The translations under genes were made by a program, and so were the position numbers. Of a DNA stretch of 64,000 nt, positions 15,759-25,224 are shown in pieces; position 1 is the first letter of the stretch, and every line of letters begins with the position of its first letter. Source of the DNA: JAXLYE01 sp046351595 (GTDB lineage: Bacteria > Myxococcota_A > Polyangia > Palsa-1104 > JAEUJZ01). The DNA is taken from assembly GCA_046351595.1 (NCBI GenBank), contig JAXLYE010000007.1, forward strand, positions 62,001 through 126,000. The letters are read 5' to 3'. The notes under the pieces were generated by a model. The model worked only from the letters and a program-made list of their open reading frames with translations. It ran no database searches and had not been told where the DNA came from.

Positions 15759-17285
15759 ATGAACCGGCAACCAAAGATAGAGAACGACGAAGAGTCAACG
15801 GCTGAGTCCGAAATAAAGCGGTCGAATGCCAAGCTGGCCAAGCTGCGGGATCTCGCGTTCGCCTTGTCGACGCACGCGCAGGCGGTGCGCGCCGAGCTCG
15901 CGGCGCCCGAGGACGACGTGCGCGTCCAGGAGATCATCGAGAACGCCGCCGAGGTCATCAGCTTTGTCGACGGCAAGCTCGGCGAGCCCACCGACGAGAG
16001 CCGCGCCGCCGCGGGCACCAACCAGGTCGGGCAGCTGGTGCGCCTGCGGCGCGAGAAGGCGGGCCTGAGCCGCGCCAAGCTCGCCAAGAAGGCGCGCGTC
16101 TCCGAGGCCAGCATCAAGCTGCTCGAGACCAAGGCGCCGCCGAGCCGCAAGATGCTGCTGCGGCTGACCAACGTCCCCGAGCTGAACCTCAAGTGGGACG
16201 AGATCGAGCCGCTGTGCTCGCAGATCGACGTGGCGCTGGTGCGCGGCGCGCTGCAGCCGACCCCGCGCGAGCGGCCCGACGGCGATCCCGGCGAGGGCTC
16301 GCACCACCTCAACTGGCACGTGCCCGTGACCTACGACTCGATGCAGATGGTGCGCGACCTGGCGGGGTTTTTACGCGGGGCCGGCGGCTACGTCGAGCAG
16401 ACCGGCGCGTACCTCGATCACCACTCGGCGCTCAGCTACGTCTCGTTCGCGCAGCAGCACAGCACCATGACGTCCTGGAAGGTCAACTTCCCGTGCACCG
16501 ATGCGGTGCAGGTGCTCCGCCGGCACTCGACGATCGATCGCTACGCGGTGGTCGCGCTCGGCGCCGGCGACGGCACCCTGGAGATCCGCTTCGCGCAGAG
16601 CCTGGCGCTGGCGATGGCGCAGCCGGACATCGAGCTGTGCCTGTTCGACATCAGCCAGCCGCTGCTCAACACCGCCTACCGCAACGCCATCGACACCCTG
16701 GGCGGCATGCGCGGCGTGCACATCTGGGGGCTGTGCGGCAACTTCCACCACCTGTCCTCCTATGAGCGCTTCCAGTACCAGCCGCCGAACCACCCGCGGC
16801 ACAGCGTGTACCTGGCGCTCGGCGGCACCTTCGGCAACCTCGACAACGAGCGCCGCTTCGTGCGCGACAACCTGTCGACGGTGGCGCGCTCGGGCGACTT
16901 CTTCCTGCTCGATCTCAACCTGGCCATGGGCGGGACCGAGGAGGAGATCGCGGAGAAGGATCCGGTCTTCCGCGCCGGCGTGCCGCCCCACGTCACGGCC
17001 TGGCTCAGCGGGCCCGTGCGCCGCACCTGCCCCAACGTCACTGACGTCGAGTTCCACTGGCAGCTCGACACCTGCTCGGTGGTGCCGGACTCGTACAGCC
17101 TGAACGCGATCGCCACCGTCAAGGAGCCGGGCAAACACGACCGCCAGTTCTCGATGTTCCGCTTCAAGCGCTACGACGTCGACCGCCTGGTCGAGATGTT
17201 CGCGGAGTGCGAGTGGGACCTGGTCGAGCGCTTCGAGATCCCGCACAGCCCCACGACCTGCGCGCTGCTGTTCCGCCGGCGCTGA
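15759..17285 (+). CDS. XRE-type HTH fused to EgtD-like SAM methyltransferase (paralogue 1)
   Basis: The protein has 508 residues from ATG 15759. Residues ~15-75 are helical. Residues ~88-140 form a Cro/C1-type helix-turn-helix (GQLVRLRREKAGLSRAKLAK, ARVSEASIKLLE). Residues ~180-508 resemble the histidine N-alpha-methyltransferase family (EgtD, Methyltransf_33): motif I VVALGAGDGTLEI, LFDISQPLLNTAY, GNFHHLSSYE, LALGGTFGNLDNE and FFLLDLNLA. The DIS-x-x-L and GNF motifs are typical of EgtD-type SAM binding. The substrate cannot be read from the sequence. The DNA-binding domain suggests a regulator that methylates, or that senses SAM or a methyl acceptor. A paralogue with the same layout is at 56059. 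No ergothioneine genes (egtB) are nearby. Confidence 0.75.
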   Translation: MNRQPKIENDEESTAESEIKRSNAKLAKLRDLAFALSTHAQAVRAELAAPEDDVRVQEIIENAAEVISFVDGKLGEPTDESRAAAGTNQVGQLVRLRREKAGLSRAKLAKKARVSEASIKLLETKAPPSRKMLLRLTNVPELNLKWDEIEPLCSQIDVALVRGALQPTPRERPDGDPGEGSHHLNWHVPVTYDSMQMVRDLAGFLRGAGGYVEQTGAYLDHHSALSYVSFAQQHSTMTSWKVNFPCTDAVQVLRRHSTIDRYAVVALGAGDGTLEIRFAQSLALAMAQPDIELCLFDISQPLLNTAYRNAIDTLGGMRGVHIWGLCGNFHHLSSYERFQYQPPNHPRHSVYLALGGTFGNLDNERRFVRDNLSTVARSGDFFLLDLNLAMGGTEEEIAEKDPVFRAGVPPHVTAWLSGPVRRTCPNVTDVEFHWQLDTCSVVPDSYSLNAIATVKEPGKHDRQFSMFRFKRYDVDRLVEMFAECEWDLVERFEIPHSPTTCALLFRRR

Positions 17286-17307
17286 CGGTCCGCGCCCGCG
17301 GCGGCGG

Positions 17308-18888
17308 CTAGCGGAGCTCGAGCTGGGTGCGGCCGACCAGCAGCGTGTAGACGGCGACCACGCCGGGCCGCGACTCGACGGACAGCGGCTGCACCGCCGA
17401 GACCGTGGTGTGCAGCGTCACGCCCGTGAGGCCCGCGGCCGCGAGCGGCTGGATCCGCCCGGCGGACAGGTGCTGCGAGCCGCTGAGCGCCTGCCGCGCC
17501 TGCGCCAGCCGCTCGGTCACATCGAGCTGCAGGTATGGCTTCACCTTGTCCGCCAGGCTGCCTTCGATCAGCTCATACAGCGCGACCTTGGTGTCCTCCA
17601 GCCGCGAGGCCGACTCGGTGGCGAGCTGCAGGTCCGGCACCGAGAGCAGCGTACGCTCGCCCTGCACCGACGCGGTCGGCGTGCCCCACAGGAAGACGGC
17701 GCCGTTGTAGACGCCGGTGACGTCGGCCTTCACCAGCACGCGGCCGCTTGCATCGCCGACCTCGACGCCCTGCACCGTGAGCGCGCGCGGGCCGCTGCCC
17801 AGGCGCTTGCCGACGAGCTGCGGCGCCAGCTTCTGCTGCAGCTCCTGCGCCGGCACCGCGACCGCGACCTGCACGCGGTAGTCGTCGCCGAGCTCCTGCT
17901 GCCGGACCGTGATCTGGGCCGGCGGGGCAGACGCGCCGCCCGGGCACGGGCCCAGGCTCAGGCGCGGCGCCACCTCGAGCCCCAGGCGCAGCTGCAGGTC
18001 GGTGCCGCCGACCGGAGCCAGCACCAGCCCGCTCGGCGCCAGGTCCAGGCACGAGGGCTGCCCGGCGATGGGCACGGCGCGCGGCCGACCGAGCTCGCGC
18101 AGCCCGGCCTGCACCGCCCCGCCGAGCGGGATCTTCAGGTTCTCGACCGCCGGCGCCACCGCCCGCTCGATCGGCGCGAGCATCATCGGGAAGATCTGCG
18201 CGATCGGGACGTTGAAGCCGGCGCACTGCACGCTGCCCAGCGGGTCGACGCCGACGCGCGTCCCGGTGAGCTTCAGCGCGCCGTCGCCGTCGAGCGTCGG
18301 CCGGGCGCGCACCGTCAGCGTGCCGCCGATGCCGCCCGAGCGGCACGACAGGAAGCCGCCGCCGATCTGGAGCTCACCGACGATCGGGATGCGCAGCTCG
18401 ATGCCCTCGGGCGAGGGGCCGATGGCGGCCGGCTGCCGGCTCAGGCGCCAGCTCACGGGCAGCGCGCCAACCTGGCCGCTCCCCTGGCCGCCGCCGCCGG
18501 GCCCGGCCCCAGGGAGCGATCGATCGATGATCTGCTGCAGCGCCTCCAGCCGCAGCGGCGTCTGCACCACCAGCACCGAGCGCGGCGGCCGGATGTCGAC
18601 GACGTTGGGCGGGACGTTGACCGTGTACTCCGGGCGGCCGGTGCGGCAGCCGCCCGCGCCGAGCAGCCCGCCCGCCGCCGCCACCAATAGCACCGCTCGT
18701 CCCAGCCCCGGCCCGCTCCGCGCCCGGGTCGTTCGCACGCAGTCCGCGGGGCAGGGCAGGGCAGGCCCGGTCGATCCAGCTGGCCCGGTCGGCCCGGTCG
18801 TCCGGAGCCGCCAGGTCCGCCGGGTTCGATCAGGTGGTGGGTCGCACATCCGCCCAGGGCTCACGTCAGCGCCGTCGGTCGTCAGCAT
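17308..18888 (-). CDS. DUF4403-family lipoprotein
   Basis: The lipoprotein signal AVLLVAAAGGLLGAGGC is clear, with the Cys in CRTGRPEYT. The region before it is long and Pro/Thr/Gly-rich (TGPTGPAGSTGP). The true start may therefore be the GTG at 18738, which would give a normal signal length; ATG 18888 is the longest ATG form reported here. The mature part, about 450 residues, matches the DUF4403 pattern: SVLVVQTPLRLEALQQII, two internally similar halves rich in strands, and QVAVAVPAQELQQKL. Some members are thought to be tubular lipid-binding (SMP/BPI-like) proteins of the envelope. Function is unproven. The 3' end faces that of the HTH-methyltransferase gene, 22 bases away. Confidence 0.65.
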   Translation of the reverse strand: MLTTDGADVSPGRMCDPPPDRTRRTWRLRTTGPTGPAGSTGPALPCPADCVRTTRARSGPGLGRAVLLVAAAGGLLGAGGCRTGRPEYTVNVPPNVVDIRPPRSVLVVQTPLRLEALQQIIDRSLPGAGPGGGGQGSGQVGALPVSWRLSRQPAAIGPSPEGIELRIPIVGELQIGGGFLSCRSGGIGGTLTVRARPTLDGDGALKLTGTRVGVDPLGSVQCAGFNVPIAQIFPMMLAPIERAVAPAVENLKIPLGGAVQAGLRELGRPRAVPIAGQPSCLDLAPSGLVLAPVGGTDLQLRLGLEVAPRLSLGPCPGGASAPPAQITVRQQELGDDYRVQVAVAVPAQELQQKLAPQLVGKRLGSGPRALTVQGVEVGDASGRVLVKADVTGVYNGAVFLWGTPTASVQGERTLLSVPDLQLATESASRLEDTKVALYELIEGSLADKVKPYLQLDVTERLAQARQALSGSQHLSAGRIQPLAAAGLTGVTLHTTVSAVQPLSVESRPGVVAVYTLLVGRTQLELR

Positions 18889-19119
18889 GATGGCAGTGTA
18901 CTTGAGCCGCCGCCCGGCTGGGCACTGCGCTCGGCCCCCGTGCTCGGGCCCCGGCGCACGCAGCCGCACCCTCCGCCGCAAGACGACGGCGAGGCGTGAG
19001 TCCGCAAAATCCCCAGCGGCTTGCGATACAATGGGGTTGGTGTCACAGGTCTTGGGTCCGCGTCCCAGCGCCAGTCAGGGCCGGCTCGCGCAGCCGGCGC
19101 AAGAAGGGTTTGTCGGCCG

Positions 19120-22100
19120 ATGAGTCTCGTCGACCCGCCCCGTGAGGCTGTCCCGTCACGGGCCGAGCTCCGCCGGCTGCTCGATGTCCTTTTGATCAGC
19201 GACAGCGACATCAACGGCTTCGTGTTCGACTTCTTCCCGGCGGTGCTGCAGCGCTTCAAGCCGGGGCTATCGCGCGACGCCAAGCTCGATCTGCTGCTCG
19301 AGCACGCGGATCCGGTGGAGCTGCACCGCCGCCTGCGCGAGCGCGGCCTGCACCAGCGCAAGCGCCGCGCCACCGAGGCCATGGACTTTACCTACGAGCG
19401 CGCGCGCCACGCCGATCTGTTCGGCCGCGACGAGCTCCTCGCCGCCCTCGAGGACGCGGTGCACAGCGAGGGCTGGGTGGTGGTGACCGGGGCTTCCGGC
19501 GTCGGCAAGACCGCGCTGCTCGCGCACCTCTTGTCGCGGCTGGAGGGCCAGTCGGGGCAGCCGGTGCCGCACCACTTCCTGCGCCGCACCGTCGCGGACT
19601 CGGCGCGGCCCGGCGTGGTCCTGCGCTCGCTGGCGGCGCAGATCGAGTCGAAGTTCCCGCACCAGGCGGATCCGGACGCGCCGCCCGAGCTGCGCCTGAT
19701 CGAGCTCCTGCAGCGCGTCTCGCAGGGGCCGCTCAAGAAGGACGGCCGGCTGATCATCGTCGTCGACGGGCTCGACGAGGCCGAGGCCGAGGGGCTGTCC
19801 AACCCGCTGCCGCGCTTTTTGCCCTCGGAGCTGCCGCCGGGCGTGACGCTGGTGTGCTCGATCTCGCCGCGCTACCCGCACTTCGGCTGGCTGATGGATC
19901 ACGCGGCGCGGCAGCTCGCGGCGCACTTCGATCTCGACGCGCCGCCGTGGAGCGCCTCGGGGCTGGACGCCTGCCTGCAGCTGTTCGAGCACTACGGCCA
20001 GAAGCTCGGCCTGGAGCCCGACTACGCCACCCGCGCCGCGGTCTGCGTCGACGGCAACCTCCTGTACGCGGTCAAGCTGCGCGAGCAGCTGGCGACGCTC
20101 ATCGACGCCGAGCAGCCGCTGCCGCGGGCCGAGCAGCTGCCCAAGGGCCTGCGCGGCTTCCTGCAGCGCCTGTGGGACGGGCTCTCGCCCGAGGCGCGCG
20201 CGGCGCTCGGCCTCCTGTGCGCGGCGCGGCAGGCGCTGCCGATCCCGCTGCTCGGCGAGCTGCTCGGCTGGAAGGACGACGCCGCGGACGCCTTCCTGCG
20301 CGCCGCGCGGCCGCTCTTGCTCGTCGAGCCGGCGCCGGCCTCGACCTCGGTGCCCGAGTCGTGCGTGCGCCTGGATCACACGGCGCTGCGCGACTTCGTC
20401 GAGGAGCAGCTCGGCCCGACGATGCTGCACCAGAGCCACCGCCAGCTCGCCGCGTCGCTGTGCACCTGGCCCCCTTTAGAGGACCACCTATACGGCTTCC
20501 GCCGCCTGTACGCGCTGCGCCACGCCGTCACCCAGCACATCGAAACCGACGCCGTCTCGCACGCTGAGCAGGTCATCGGCAACGTCGACTACCTGGTCGC
20601 CAAGTGCCAGGAGCTCGGCTCCGCGGCGCTCGCCGAGGATCTGGAGCACGCGGCCGCCCGCTGCGCGGTGCGTGAGGCGGCGCGCACCTTCGCGGCGCTG
20701 GCCCAGGCGCTGCGGGTCGCCGCCCACTGGCTGCGCCAGGACCCGGGCGCGCTGCCCGGCCTCTTGTACAACCTGCTGCGCTGCGCCAACTGGACGCCGG
20801 CGGCCATCGAGCGCGTGCTGCACTACCCGCCGGGCCGCCTGCGCTTCCGCCTGCGCTACCCGCTGCAGCGGCGCGACACCAGCGTGCACACCTTCGCCGG
20901 GCACTGGGACTCGGTGGTCGCGTGCGCGCTGACGCCCGACGGGCGGCGGCTGATCTCGGTGTCGCTCGATCACACGCTGCGGCTGTGGGATCTGAACAGC
21001 GGCGCGCCGCTCATGCACTTCTACGGCTACGCCGGCAGCGCCACCGGGTTCGCGGTGACGCCCGACGGACAGAGCCTCTTGTACGCGGCCGAGGATCACT
21101 CGCTGGTGCTCTACGACCTGGGCAGCGGCGCGCTGCTGCGGCGCTTCCGCGGCCACAGCTCGGTGGTCAGCTCGTGCCTGGTCGCGCCCGACGGGCAGCA
21201 CGCGATCTCGGCGGCCGGCGACAACACCATCCGGGTGTGGCGGCTGCACAGCGGCGAGCAGGTGATGGCGCTCTCCGGCCACCAGGCGCCGCCGAGCGCG
21301 CTCGCGGTCACCCGCGACGGCCGCTTCCTCATCTCGTCGTCCTGGGATCACACGCTGCGGATCTGGGAGCTGCGCAGCGGCCGCGCCGTGCGCACCCTCA
21401 CCGGCCACAGCGGCGCGGTCAGCGGCTTCACCCTCACCCCCGACGGCAAGCACGTGCTCTCGGCGTCCTGGGACCACTCGCTGCGGCTGTGGGACCTGAA
21501 CACCGGGGCGCGGCAGCACGCGCTCGTCGGGCACTCCGGTCCGGTCAACGGCTGCGTGGTCACGCCCGACGGGCGCGTCGCGGTCTCGGCCTCGGACGAC
21601 CAGACGCTCAAGGTCTGGGATCTGAACAGCGGCCGCGAGCTGCGCACGCTCGCCGGCCACACCGCGCCGGTCAAGGGCTGCGCGCTCGGCCCCGACGGCA
21701 AGACCGTGATCTCGGTGTCCGACGACTGCACGCTGCGGCAGTGGGACATCTCGACCGGCTCGGTGCTGCGCACCTTCGTCGGGCACCTGGCCGCGGTGGT
21801 GGGCTGCGCGGTGCCGCGCGACGGCCGGCAGCTGCTGTCCGTGTCCGAGGACCGCACGCTCAAGCTGTGGGACCTGTCGGCCGAGCCCGAGAGCCCGCGC
21901 TCGGCCGGCCACACCGACGCGATCAACAGCCTGTGGCTGTCGCCCGACGGCATGCAGCTGGTCACCGCGTCCGAGGATCGCACGGTCAAGATCTGGGACC
22001 TGATGCTCGGCACCGTGGTGCGCACGATCAGCGGCCACGGCGACGCGGTCACCGCCTGCACCTGCGACGCCGAGGGCCGGATCGCGATCACCGCGTCGAC

Positions 22101-22965
22101 CGACCGCACGGTCGCGGCCTGGGACCTGCAGAGCGGCGGCGAGATCCTGCGCTTCTCGACGGTGGCCACCGCCAGCCGTAATTACACCCTGCCCGAGCGC
22201 AGCGGCCCGCTGGCCTTCCCGACCGACGACCACATGATCGAGCTGTGGGGCATGCCGCTCGACACCCCCGACGGCGAGGGCGCCTCGCGCGGCCGCGTCC
22301 GCGCCTGCGCCATGACCCTCGACGGGCGCAACCTGGTCACGGTCTCCAGCGACAAGATGGTGCGGCTGTGGGATCTGCGCACCGGCGCCGAGCTGCAGCG
22401 CTTCACCGGGCACACCGGCGCGGTCAACGCCTGCGCCATGCTGCCCGACGGGCAGCGCGTGGTGACCGCGTCCAGCGACAAGACGCTCGCGGTCTGGGAC
22501 CTGCGCACCGGCGCCGACGTCATGCGCTTCTTCGGCCACAGCTCCGCGGTCAACGCCTGCGCCGTCTCCTCCGACGGCAAGCGGCTGCTCTCGGGCGGCC
22601 AGGATCGCTCGCTCAGGCTGTGGGATCTGCAGACCGGCGCCGAGCTGCTGCGGCTCTCGGGGCACATCGCGCCGGTGGCCGCGGTCGCCTTCACCTCCGA
22701 CGGGCGGCGCGCGGTCTCGGCCTCGCTCGACTACACGCTGAAGCTGTGGGAGCTGCACAGCGGCATGTGCGTCGAGACGGTCTACGGCAGCAGCCCGTTT
22801 TTGTGCGTCGCGGCGACCGGCGACTGGCTGTGCGCCGGCGACCAGGCCGGCAACGTCTGGATGCTGCGCGATCAGATGCCGAGCAACAGCATCCCGCCCG
22901 ACGCGCCGGCCTCGCGCCAGTCCATCGTCGAGTCGCTGCGCAAGCTGCTCGGCATGCAGAAGTAG
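19120..22965 (+). CDS. NLR-like STAND ATPase with N-terminal adaptor domain and WD40 repeats
   Basis: The protein has 1281 residues. ATG 19120 is preceded by agaaggg. Residues 10-90 are a helical domain (RAELRRLLDVLL, INGFVFDFFPAVLQRF, AKLDLLLEHADPVELHRRL) like the death-fold-like effector-associated domains of bacterial conflict proteins. Residues ~100-400 are a STAND/NACHT-type NTPase: Walker A VVVTGASGVGKTALL, Walker B RLIIVVDGLDEAEAEG and a CSISPRYP sensor-like segment. A helical region follows. From ~625 to the end there are about 15 WD40 repeats of ~42 residues (GHSGAVSGFTLTPDG, SASWDHSLRLWDL), enough for two propellers; one repeat near 22180 is degenerate. Such proteins sense ligands and oligomerise to activate an effector. 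It is convergent with a membrane protein gene. Confidence 0.85.
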   Translation: MSLVDPPREAVPSRAELRRLLDVLLISDSDINGFVFDFFPAVLQRFKPGLSRDAKLDLLLEHADPVELHRRLRERGLHQRKRRATEAMDFTYERARHADLFGRDELLAALEDAVHSEGWVVVTGASGVGKTALLAHLLSRLEGQSGQPVPHHFLRRTVADSARPGVVLRSLAAQIESKFPHQADPDAPPELRLIELLQRVSQGPLKKDGRLIIVVDGLDEAEAEGLSNPLPRFLPSELPPGVTLVCSISPRYPHFGWLMDHAARQLAAHFDLDAPPWSASGLDACLQLFEHYGQKLGLEPDYATRAAVCVDGNLLYAVKLREQLATLIDAEQPLPRAEQLPKGLRGFLQRLWDGLSPEARAALGLLCAARQALPIPLLGELLGWKDDAADAFLRAARPLLLVEPAPASTSVPESCVRLDHTALRDFVEEQLGPTMLHQSHRQLAASLCTWPPLEDHLYGFRRLYALRHAVTQHIETDAVSHAEQVIGNVDYLVAKCQELGSAALAEDLEHAAARCAVREAARTFAALAQALRVAAHWLRQDPGALPGLLYNLLRCANWTPAAIERVLHYPPGRLRFRLRYPLQRRDTSVHTFAGHWDSVVACALTPDGRRLISVSLDHTLRLWDLNSGAPLMHFYGYAGSATGFAVTPDGQSLLYAAEDHSLVLYDLGSGALLRRFRGHSSVVSSCLVAPDGQHAISAAGDNTIRVWRLHSGEQVMALSGHQAPPSALAVTRDGRFLISSSWDHTLRIWELRSGRAVRTLTGHSGAVSGFTLTPDGKHVLSASWDHSLRLWDLNTGARQHALVGHSGPVNGCVVTPDGRVAVSASDDQTLKVWDLNSGRELRTLAGHTAPVKGCALGPDGKTVISVSDDCTLRQWDISTGSVLRTFVGHLAAVVGCAVPRDGRQLLSVSEDRTLKLWDLSAEPESPRSAGHTDAINSLWLSPDGMQLVTASEDRTVKIWDLMLGTVVRTISGHGDAVTACTCDAEGRIAITASTDRTVAAWDLQSGGEILRFSTVATASRNYTLPERSGPLAFPTDDHMIELWGMPLDTPDGEGASRGRVRACAMTLDGRNLVTVSSDKMVRLWDLRTGAELQRFTGHTGAVNACAMLPDGQRVVTASSDKTLAVWDLRTGADVMRFFGHSSAVNACAVSSDGKRLLSGGQDRSLRLWDLQTGAELLRLSGHIAPVAAVAFTSDGRRAVSASLDYTLKLWELHSGMCVETVYGSSPFLCVAATGDWLCAGDQAGNVWMLRDQMPSNSIPPDAPASRQSIVESLRKLLGMQK

Positions 22966-23029
22966 CCGGCGCCCGGCCGGCAGCCCGCGCCGCTGGCGGG
23001 GGACGCTGCAAAGCCCCGGCTTGGCGACG

Positions 23030-23331
23030 GTGGCCCCAGGGCCAGCGGCGTTGACCCCAGGGCCAGCGGCGTTGGCCCCAGGGCCGGCGGCGTTGACCCC
23101 AGGGCCGGCGGCATTGGCCCCAGGGCCAGCAGTGTTGGCCCCAGGGCCAGCGGTAGGACCCCAGGGCCAGCGGCGTTGACCCCAGGGCCAGCGGTGTTGG
23201 CCCCAGGGCCAGCGGCGGCGACCCCAGGGCTAGCAGCGTGGCCCCAGGGCCAGCGGCGTTGGCCCCAGGGCCAGCGGCGTTGGCCCCAGGGGCAGCGGTG
23301 TTGGCCCCAGGGGCAGCAGCAGCGACCCGGG
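23030..23331. repeat. 21-bp tandem repeat (about 14 copies) forming small hairpins
   Basis: The unit is ttggccccagggccagcggcg. About 14 copies with point changes fill the gap between the convergent NLR-like and membrane-protein genes. Each unit holds TGGCCC-ca-GGGCCA, an inverted repeat that can fold on either strand. Two units have lost one base, so the array is not maintained as coding sequence even though long frames run through it. It may serve as a two-sided terminator or a protein-binding array. Confidence 0.85.
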
Positions 23332-23368
23332 GCCGCTGCTTGCTCGCGCGCGGGGTCTTGCGACGGGA

Positions 23369-25039
23369 TCAGGCCGCGGGCGTGCCGCCGCCGGGGCCTG
23401 CGCCTGCCGCTGGGGGACCGCCCTGCGGGCTGCTGCCGGCGAGCGGAGCCCCGCCCCCGGCCGGAGGCTGCGGTCCGCCGCCGCCCCCCCCATAGCCGCC
23501 GCCGCCGCCGCCGAACCCGGTGCCGCCGTAGCCGCGCCCGCGGCCGGCGTACTCGCCCTCTTCGCGCCGCCGCATCAGCATCGGCCGCAGCACGCCCATC
23601 CACGCCCCGACGACGCCGGCCAGCCCCGAGAGCGCGCCCGAGACCGCGACCAGCACCTCCTTGGTCTTCTGCCACACCGACGACTCGACGACGACGTGCT
23701 GCGCGTACAGCTTGACCCGGATGGGCTTGCCGTTGGCGTCGTTCAGGTTGGTGATGACCACGGTCAGGTTGTGCTCGCCCTCGGCGCGCGGCGTCACCGC
23801 CCACTTCCAGATCGTCGCGCTGTCCTCGCTCAGGTACTGCTCGTTCGGGGCGAACGAGCGGATGTCGAAGTCGCCCTCGTTGTCCGTCTTGAGCTCGACG
23901 CGCAAGAGGCGGCTGAGCGGGATGTCGGCGGTCTTCATGTCCTTGCCGGTGTCGCCCGGCGTCGAGGCGGTGAGCTCCTGGTCGATGAGCGCGCGCAGCT
24001 GCCTGAGCCCCGCGGTGCAGGTGATGTGCTCGACCTTGCCGAGCTTCATCTTCGGCGGGATCGAGTAGCTGAAGTGCCCGGGCAAGAGCTCGCCGACGTC
24101 GCGGCCGCGGCCGGGGACGCGGCCGGTGGCGACCGCGGGCCGGGTCTCGCGCGCCTCCTCTTCGGCGGCCGGCGCGCCCACGCGGCCCTTGCCGCCGCTG
24201 CGGCGCTTCTTCTTGGTGGTCGGGGTGGCGTCGTCGGTCGAGGGCCCCTTGGGCCCGGCCGCGACGGTCCCGTGACCCATGCTGCCGACGCTGCCCATGC
24301 CGCTCGGAGCGGAGGGGCGCGCGGGGGTCTTGGCCGGCGGTGGCGGCGCTGCCGCCGGGGCGTCGGTCTTGGCCTCGGGCCTGTCCGCGTCGTCCTCGGC
24401 CTCGACGCCGCGGCTGCTGGCCAGGGGGGCGCGGGTGCTCGGCTTGGCCGGCTTCTTCGGCGTGCGCTCCTTCTTGGCGACGTGCGCGGGGCTCGCGGGG
24501 CGCTTGGCCGGCTCCTCGCGATCGGCGGTGCTGGGGGCCTTGGCACCCTCCGCTGCGACCGGCTCCGGGCTGGGCGCGGGGGCCGCGGGCTCGTCCGCGC
24601 GCGGCCGCAGCGCGACGGTCGGCCCGGCCTCTCCGCCCTCCGCGCCGCCGGGGGCCGCGCCCTGGGCCATGCTCGGGGCCGCGGCCGGGGCCATGCTCGG
24701 CGCCGGCATCGACACCGCCGGCGCCTCGGCCCGCCGCCCGACGATGAACCGGCCGAGCAGGATCAGCGACAGCAGGAACCCGATGCCGCTGACCACGAGC
24801 CAGGCGACGCGGTAGCGCCCGGCCCGGGCCGCGCCGCCGCCCGCTGGGGCTGGACCGGCTGGCCCGCTCGCTCCGCCGCCAGCCCCTCCCGGTCCGCTCG
24901 GACCCCCGGAGCCGCCGGCCCCGCCCGGGTCGCCCCCCGAACCCTGCGCGCCCGCCGGGGCGCCGGCGCCCCCCGCCTCGGCGCCAGCGGCCGACGGAGA
25001 CGAAGACGACGAAGACGGCGGCGACGACGACTGCTGCAT
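23369..25039 (-). CDS. Membrane protein with charged linker and strand-rich domain; candidate partner of the NLR-like protein
   Basis: The protein has 556 residues from ATG 25039. The N-terminal ~70 residues are Ser/Gly/Pro/Ala-rich. A membrane helix follows (VAWLVVSGIGFLLSLILLG), then ~200 residues of Lys/Pro/Ala-rich linker. A folded domain comes next (HFSYSIPPKMKLGKVEHITC, LSEDSATIWKWAVTPRAEG, HNLTVVITNLND). It resembles the SATW-W-V-TP-xxG-xH-L strand domain found next to NACHT, CHAT and caspase-like proteins; this comparison is from memory and moderate. A second hydrophobic segment (VLVAVSGALSGLAGVVGAWM) and a Gly/Pro-rich tail end the protein. It is convergent with the NLR-like gene and could be its membrane effector or anchor. 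Confidence 0.6.
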   Translation of the reverse strand: MQQSSSPPSSSSSSPSAAGAEAGGAGAPAGAQGSGGDPGGAGGSGGPSGPGGAGGGASGPAGPAPAGGGAARAGRYRVAWLVVSGIGFLLSLILLGRFIVGRRAEAPAVSMPAPSMAPAAAPSMAQGAAPGGAEGGEAGPTVALRPRADEPAAPAPSPEPVAAEGAKAPSTADREEPAKRPASPAHVAKKERTPKKPAKPSTRAPLASSRGVEAEDDADRPEAKTDAPAAAPPPPAKTPARPSAPSGMGSVGSMGHGTVAAGPKGPSTDDATPTTKKKRRSGGKGRVGAPAAEEEARETRPAVATGRVPGRGRDVGELLPGHFSYSIPPKMKLGKVEHITCTAGLRQLRALIDQELTASTPGDTGKDMKTADIPLSRLLRVELKTDNEGDFDIRSFAPNEQYLSEDSATIWKWAVTPRAEGEHNLTVVITNLNDANGKPIRVKLYAQHVVVESSVWQKTKEVLVAVSGALSGLAGVVGAWMGVLRPMLMRRREEGEYAGRGRGYGGTGFGGGGGGYGGGGGGPQPPAGGGAPLAGSSPQGGPPAAGAGPGGGTPAA

Positions 25040-25224
25040 CACGAGATCTTCTCCAGAGCCTGGAAGCCAACGCGCCGACTGCCTCCGCCCACCCCCCGGC
25101 TCGGGCGCTACCCGAGACTGCGCGCCACTCCAGAGTACCACAGGTGCGCCTCGCCCCTCGGTCGGCGCGCGGCTGCGACACGCCCGCCGCCCCGCGCGCC
25201 GCCTTGCTGGCTCGGCAAGCTGTC

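Noticed and set aside
23030..23331. CRISPR array
   Set aside because: Units are contiguous 21-bp repeats without unique spacers and no cas genes are near.
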